Source of the DNA: Pagrus major
Lineage: Eukaryota > Chordata > Actinopteri > Spariformes > Sparidae
DNA: 64,000 bases
Reading direction: 5' to 3'
Assembly (NCBI RefSeq): GCF_040436345.1
Contig: NC_133237.1
Location: 21,147,749 to 21,211,748 of the forward strand
This document shows positions 59,384-64,000 of the stretch, one piece after another. The notes under the pieces were generated by a model. It saw nothing but the letters and a program-made list of their open reading frames with translations, made no database searches and was not told where the DNA came from. Numbering within the stretch: the stretch's first letter is position 1; each line of letters begins with the position of its first letter. Made by a program: the position numbers and the translations under genes.

Positions 59384-59640
59384 CTCTCTCCTCACATCAG
59401 CCGCAGCCTCATCTTAACTGTTTTACATGTGGCCTTCTGTTGAATTGTGCTTTCATGAGGAGTAAAAAGAAATCAGATGAACCTGCCTTTTAGCCAACAG
59501 TTTTTTGTTGCGGTGTTGCTTTTGGTCTCTAAAGTGCTTATTGCTGTCTGAACTTTTGACCACTGTGATGTTTACATGTTGCACCTTTTCTTGTTGCATG
59601 TTTACATTGAGTCATTAAATGGTTAATGAAGCTACGCTGA
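59384..59640 (+). other. map3k14: map3k14 3' UTR
   Basis: A short 3' UTR of about 0.25 kb runs to a variant poly(A) signal, with a GT-rich stretch (GAGTGTGTGATAC) just beyond. Confidence 0.5.
59614..59619 (+). terminator. map3k14: map3k14 poly(A) signal ATTAAA
   Basis: ATTAAA, the commonest variant of AATAAA, is followed about 25 bases later by GTGTGTG. It fits the tail-to-tail arrangement with bax. A later signal is possible. Confidence 0.5.
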
Positions 59641-59927
59641 GTGTGTGATACATTATTGATCCATAATACCATATTGATTAAGTAGTTTACAATCACACAT
59701 AGTGACTATGACTTTAGTTACTGTACCTGGGATTTATTTTGTCTCTCAATAACATTAAGTTGGACTAAATTGACATTTCTGGGTTATAAATGTTGTTTTG
59801 ACACTATTGTGTGCACAACATCCTAAAACTCAAACCACGCCCACCAAAAAATACAACTTTGCATAAAAACGCACCTCCCTAAAATCCCATTTTTATACAG
59901 TAGGATTTCCTCCAATACCATTAAGAA

Positions 59928-60290
59928 AATGCTTACATTAGCATGTCAACATGCTCACAATATTCATGCTAACATGCTGATGTTGACATGCATTGTCCTT
60001 AGTTCTGCAAATAAGTAAGAAATAAGATAAAAATCATATTAAACAAGCTAAAGTTTAGACCCAATGATGGCGCTGTTGGAATCCATCAAATAGTGGCTGA
60101 CAAGTTTCAGGAAACTAATAAGCTCAACCTCAAGGTGACGCTACCAGAAATGTTAGAAGATCACTCAAGTCTGGGGAACATGATATAAAAATATGTATCA
60201 AATCTCATGGCAATCTATTAATTAATTTTTGGGATATTTCAGTTTTTCTGAACCAAAGTGTCACCAACATGGCTAAAATTTATTAGTATA
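59928..60290. repeat. dispersed teleost repeat between map3k14 and bax
   Basis: TTAGCATGTCAACATGCTCA, GATGGCGCTGTTGGAATCC, ATCTCATGGCAATCTATTA and GGGATATTTCAGTTTTTCTG follow the order of a widespread teleost repeat I recognise. It occupies much of the 0.8-kb gap between the two convergent genes. Class not assigned. Confidence 0.55.
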
Positions 60291-60438
60291 CAATAAATCC
60301 TCTAGGAGCCTAGCAGGGTAAATGGTTTAATTGTTTATCAGATTCATTTTTCACGTTGGTAACGCTGTAAGACTGTTGAACATCATCCTCATTCTTATAT
60401 AAACATACAAATCCACAGCCACAGTAAGAGGTAAAAGA

Positions 60439-60444
60439 TTTATT
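60439..60444 (-). terminator. bax: bax poly(A) signal
   Basis: TTTATT on the + strand is AATAAA on the - strand, about 1.3 kb past the bax stop. It is the clearest canonical signal in the interval. Confidence 0.5.
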
Positions 60445-61726
60445 TTCAATATTACAGCTTACAAAGTCACTGCAAAAAGATTTTCAGGGAGACTGGAAAC
60501 TAATTTCAACTTTACAAAGGCGATAGAAAAAAGGTGAAAATTTGAGATTATCAAAGTGATTTTGTTGTAAAAAAAAAAACAAAGAAAAAAAAACACCAAG
60601 GCACTGACAAACAAAGGGAAAATGTATAAAAAGCCGTTTACTGCGTTGATAAGATTGCAGTCTGAATTACTCACGTAAAAATACAGTACTTTGAACATGT
60701 GTGAAGTGAGGTAAGCATCTGTGAGCAATCCAGTGCTTTCTGTGTCTGCAGTGCAACACCTTCTGTAGACCACAGGACATGTTTTTTCATGACATGTGGC
60801 TCCGTTTACAACATATACAAAAATAGGCAGGTTTTTTTTTTTTGTTTAACTGGAGCCACATTAAGGTCACAATGCTGGTCGAAATGCCCCCAAGGCAGCA
60901 CATGATTTAACGTTGAACAAGATAAGAATTCAGATTTTTTTTTACCATGCGATGATTCATGTAGAATGTAAAGATAACTTTGTACACAGGTCCCTGCTGT
61001 GGCAATTTGATAATCCACTGAAAAGAGGTCGAACTGTGCATTCAAGGGGAGAAAATATTTAACGTAGCTTCAGCCTAAATATTATCGGAGGTGTATGTTC
61101 TTTCCAACTGTATCACTTTCTTGATACAACTCTTTTAACATGAAGGAATGTGACCACCCTCCGTTCATTGCCACCAGATCATTACAGATTTACAGCAGTA
61201 AACACTCACAAATACATATGAAGATGGAATCTCTAGCTTACAGACACCATGATGAGGTGGATGGAGACAGTGGGAAGATCAGAAAAGCAGTCTGAGTGGA
61301 ACAAAAAATAAAATTACAATAGAAATAATGCAGAAAGGAAACTTCCAAAAATGTTCAGTCCATATATCTTTTTATGGCAGAAGACAGAATGCAGTGACTC
61401 TTTTTATATGTACCAAGTAAAAAATAAATTACTTAAAATGCATTCTCTGTTCAAGTCTAGCAAACTCTCCACCATCCGACTGCATTGTATCATGCACCGC
61501 TCACTTCCTCTCTGGCAAAGGGATCATGGGTACGACGTTAGTGCATTCAGTCCAACTCCCAGTCTTTGAGAGCGAAAGGGAGGCAGGAACGAAGAGTGGC
61601 TCTTCGTATCCAAATACATGTTTTCAGCTCCTTCACTCTGCCCTAACTTCTTTCAGTTGCTCTTGTTCAAGTTTCCCTCAGGCGTAGCTCCTCCAATCTT
61701 TAATGTGTCTGCTCTTCACAAACCCC
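60445..61726 (-). other. bax: bax 3' UTR
   Basis: Non-coding sequence lies between the bax stop codon and the likely poly(A) signal. The open frames here lack any family resemblance. Confidence 0.5.
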
Positions 61727-63754
61727 TCACAACTTGCGAATGACGATGACAGTGGTGAGAACGCCAGCCAAGAAAACACCCACCGTCTGCCACGTGGGTG
61801 TGCCAAAGTAGGAACGAATACCCTCCTAAAAAAGATGAACAACAAACCATATATGAGCATGTGTCACACAAGCAATCAGCAGCAGAAGCTCAATTACTAA
61901 TTAATGATGTTTGAGCTGCGTTTGATAGCAAGCTCCTTACCCAGCCACCTTGCTCCCTGATCCAGTTGATCAAATGTTCCTGGAGATAGTCGATGGTCCA
62001 GTTGATTATTGTTCTGATGATATCAGGAACTTGGGTCAAAAGAGCCTGAGAAAGTGTGAATGAGAGATGATTCAGCCTTGTGGTCTTTGTTAATTAATTC
62101 TAATACAATAATGAAGCTATGTCTCACTTTGTTTTGTTTTTATAATTCGGTGAAGCACAACAGAGGAGTTTAACTCACTTTGATGACAAGTCGACAGGCA
62201 AAGTAGAACAGCGCCACCACCCTGCCCCAGTTGAACTTTCCATCTGAGAAGATCTGAAGGGCAACTTCCATAAACACGTCTTTTGTGGGATTGAGTGCCG
62301 AGCTGTTTATCATACTGAGGAAGACAACATTCAGCAATTAGGGACAAGCTAATGCTATAGCGCAAACTGCAGATGGAGGGCAGAAAGTGAATTATGACAC
62401 AAAGTGATACAGAAGATTCTTGGTGATACGTAGGAAGCTGAGATACTGCTCATTTGTGCAGTGGCTACTACTTCTCTAACAGTTTCCATACTTTGTTACG
62501 TTAAAGTCAGTTTTTTTTTCTTCTGTTTTTGCTGGAGCTTGTACCCTTTTAACAACAACAACAACAATAATACACAGCAACAATAACTAACTTCCCTTCA
62601 TCTAATCCATTCTGCGTTTCACTTCTGTCCTCCTCTAAATTTCACACATCATTAGAATCACATGACTGCAATCAACCTATTCATAATTGCTCAAGCCTGG
62701 AACTGGATTGAACTGACACATGAACAGGTTGTTCACCTTTGGAGCTCTACATTCCCATCCAGCTCATCTCCAATCTGCTGCAGGCACATGGCAAGTTTCT
62801 TGTGGTTTGGGTCACACAGCTCTCCTCCACCCAGCTGTGCCCTGGTCACTGTGGTTTTGCTGTCTCCATGTCGCTGAACCCGCTCGTAGATGAAACTACA
62901 CGAGACACACACAGATGATAGCAATTGTGATCTTATTGCCCAATTCAATACCAAGTTAAACTTAAGTCAATAAGTATGGCGTGTACTCACTCTTTTAACA
63001 AAACAGCTCCTACTTCCAGTATCTGATCTTTAGTATTTCCTGAAAGACAAAGGTCAGGGTCATATTACACCGTGCTAGAACAACTGTTTACTTTCACTTT
63101 AACACGAATCTAAGGCCATACTTTACATTAAATTGGCTTAGATTAGCCAAACTCAAAATAACGACTGAGAAAACATTATATTATTGAGTATTTGTCTGTT
63201 AATGTATATATACTCGTGTGTATTCTTAAATACGTTGTGTTTGCATGTAAAAGCTACCTTGTGAGAGACATTTATGGTGTACAAAGGCAGCACATAGAAA
63301 CATTGTTATTTGTTAGCTAAGTTAATTAGGCTCAACTAATTTGCCGAAGTTAGTCAGTGTTGTGTCTGCATAATATTGCACGTCTACTTTGGACATTTTC
63401 GAGGTGAAATAATGCTCCTCTTTCCACGTTTTGGTTTTGTTAAAACATATTTGCTAACTCATCCTTGTATCCAGGCAGCTAACCGAGCTAACTTATCTGT
63501 AAAAACGCAGAGTGAGTGCTAACAGCTAGCTAACGTTTAGATTAGCTATCTTGCTAACCTCAGTTCAGCTAGCTTATCTCACCGCTGACAGACAAACAAG
63601 CTACAACCGCAAAACAAGCGATAGTGGTTAAAGTGTCAGATTATATATGTGTACTACGGCGTTAACGACGCTGTCACAGTCAACTTAAACGTAGCTATAA
63701 CATTGCTGATGCTAGCTAAGTACCTTGCTCGCCTACTCCCGGGTGTGATGCCAT
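61727..63754 (-). CDS. bax: apoptosis regulator BAX
   Basis: Six coding exons in transcript order: 63754-63724, 63039-62991, 62895-62737, 62314-62179, 62045-61941 and 61825-61727. They total 579 nt, so 192 aa, the same as human BAX. All junctions are GT-AG. Features in order are helix 1 (DQILEVGAVLLKDF, about 15-28), BH3 (LAMCLQQIGDELDGN, about 61-75), BH1 around NWGRVVALFYFACRL (108-122), BH2 (WIREQGGWEGIRSYF) and a C-terminal membrane anchor (TVGVFLAGVLTTVIVIRKL). The BH3 core I-G-D-E is intact. BAX is a cytosolic pro-apoptotic BCL-2 family member that, once activated by BH3-only proteins, inserts into and permeabilises the mitochondrial outer membrane. The sequence is closest to the fish form usually called baxa. 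The start codon lies in a short first exon, MASHPGVGEQ, as in the family. Confidence 0.97.
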
Positions 63755-64000
63755 CTTGTTGTCTTGTTAAGATTGTTCGTACTTCCGCACAATCATGTGA
63801 CTATTTTTTTATTTGTTTGTGTCAACCGCAGCCGAAGGCGCCTCACGGTTTTCAGACGTGCTGCTCCTCATCCAGCCTGATGGGACTGTTGTGCTGCTGC
63901 GTTAACGTTGCGCTAAGTAAGAGGAGGTGACATCATCCACTGTTGACTATGTTTTACAGATCAGCGTGACGCACACAGCGCACGCGGACGACGTTTTCAC
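63755..64000 (-). promoter_or_regulatory. bax: bax promoter and 5' UTR
   Basis: Directly upstream of the bax ATG on the - strand are ACTTCCGC (63781-63788), an inverted ETS-type site, and TCATGTGAC (63794-63802), which includes a CATGTG E-box. CpG-rich sequence runs to the window end (GCGCACGCGGACGACG). There is no TATA box. I did not find a convincing p53 response element, but the upstream part is cut off. Confidence 0.4.

Overview
The window is vertebrate nuclear DNA, almost certainly from a ray-finned (teleost) fish. Four intron-containing genes encode proteins of clear vertebrate families. All splice junctions I placed are GT-AG. The spaces between exons hold short non-autonomous DNA transposons, microsatellites and a 21-bp minisatellite of a kind I know from teleost genomes. 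Nothing looks prokaryotic, and I see no CRISPR array, operon, tRNA or rRNA.

Layout from left to right. Positions 1-7500 hold no gene I recognise: anonymous sequence, a long-inverted-repeat element (1536-2017), two blocks of 21-bp minisatellite (about 3079-3905 and 4845-5185, the second inside another transposon-like repeat) and a TTAA-flanked MITE (6835-7175). gosr2, a Golgi Qb-SNARE of 212 aa in six exons, lies on the + strand at 7670-11008. Converging on it is gpatch8 on the - strand, with eight coding exons from 42475 down to 13871 and long introns. A spacer of about 1 kb, largely repeats, separates their poly(A) signals. From 42.5 to 50.2 kb is an intergenic stretch with several MITEs and one possible orphan promoter. 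map3k14 (NIK, 862 aa in 15 coding exons) is on the + strand at 52588-59383, with a probable 5' non-coding exon ending at 50643. bax (192 aa, six exons) is on the - strand at 63754-61727, tail to tail with map3k14, and its promoter runs to the end of the window.

The exon models were built by hand. Coding lengths of gosr2 (639 nt), map3k14 (2589 nt) and bax (579 nt) are exact multiples of three and end in family-like C-termini. gpatch8 sums to 4540 nt, one base over a multiple of three. This matches a visible one-base frame break at about 14441-14449, after which family-like sequence resumes in the neighbouring frame.

The four genes do not form a pathway. They act in Golgi membrane fusion, RNA processing, non-canonical NF-kB signalling and mitochondrial apoptosis. 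gosr2, gpatch8 and map3k14 are all on human 17q21, while human BAX is on 19q13. I found no convincing previously undescribed system. The most useful observations are the gpatch8 frame break, a long (GGA)n poly-glycine tract, a changed glycine loop in the NIK kinase domain, a MITE 68 bp upstream of the first coding map3k14 exon, and nested or minisatellite-interrupted transposons.
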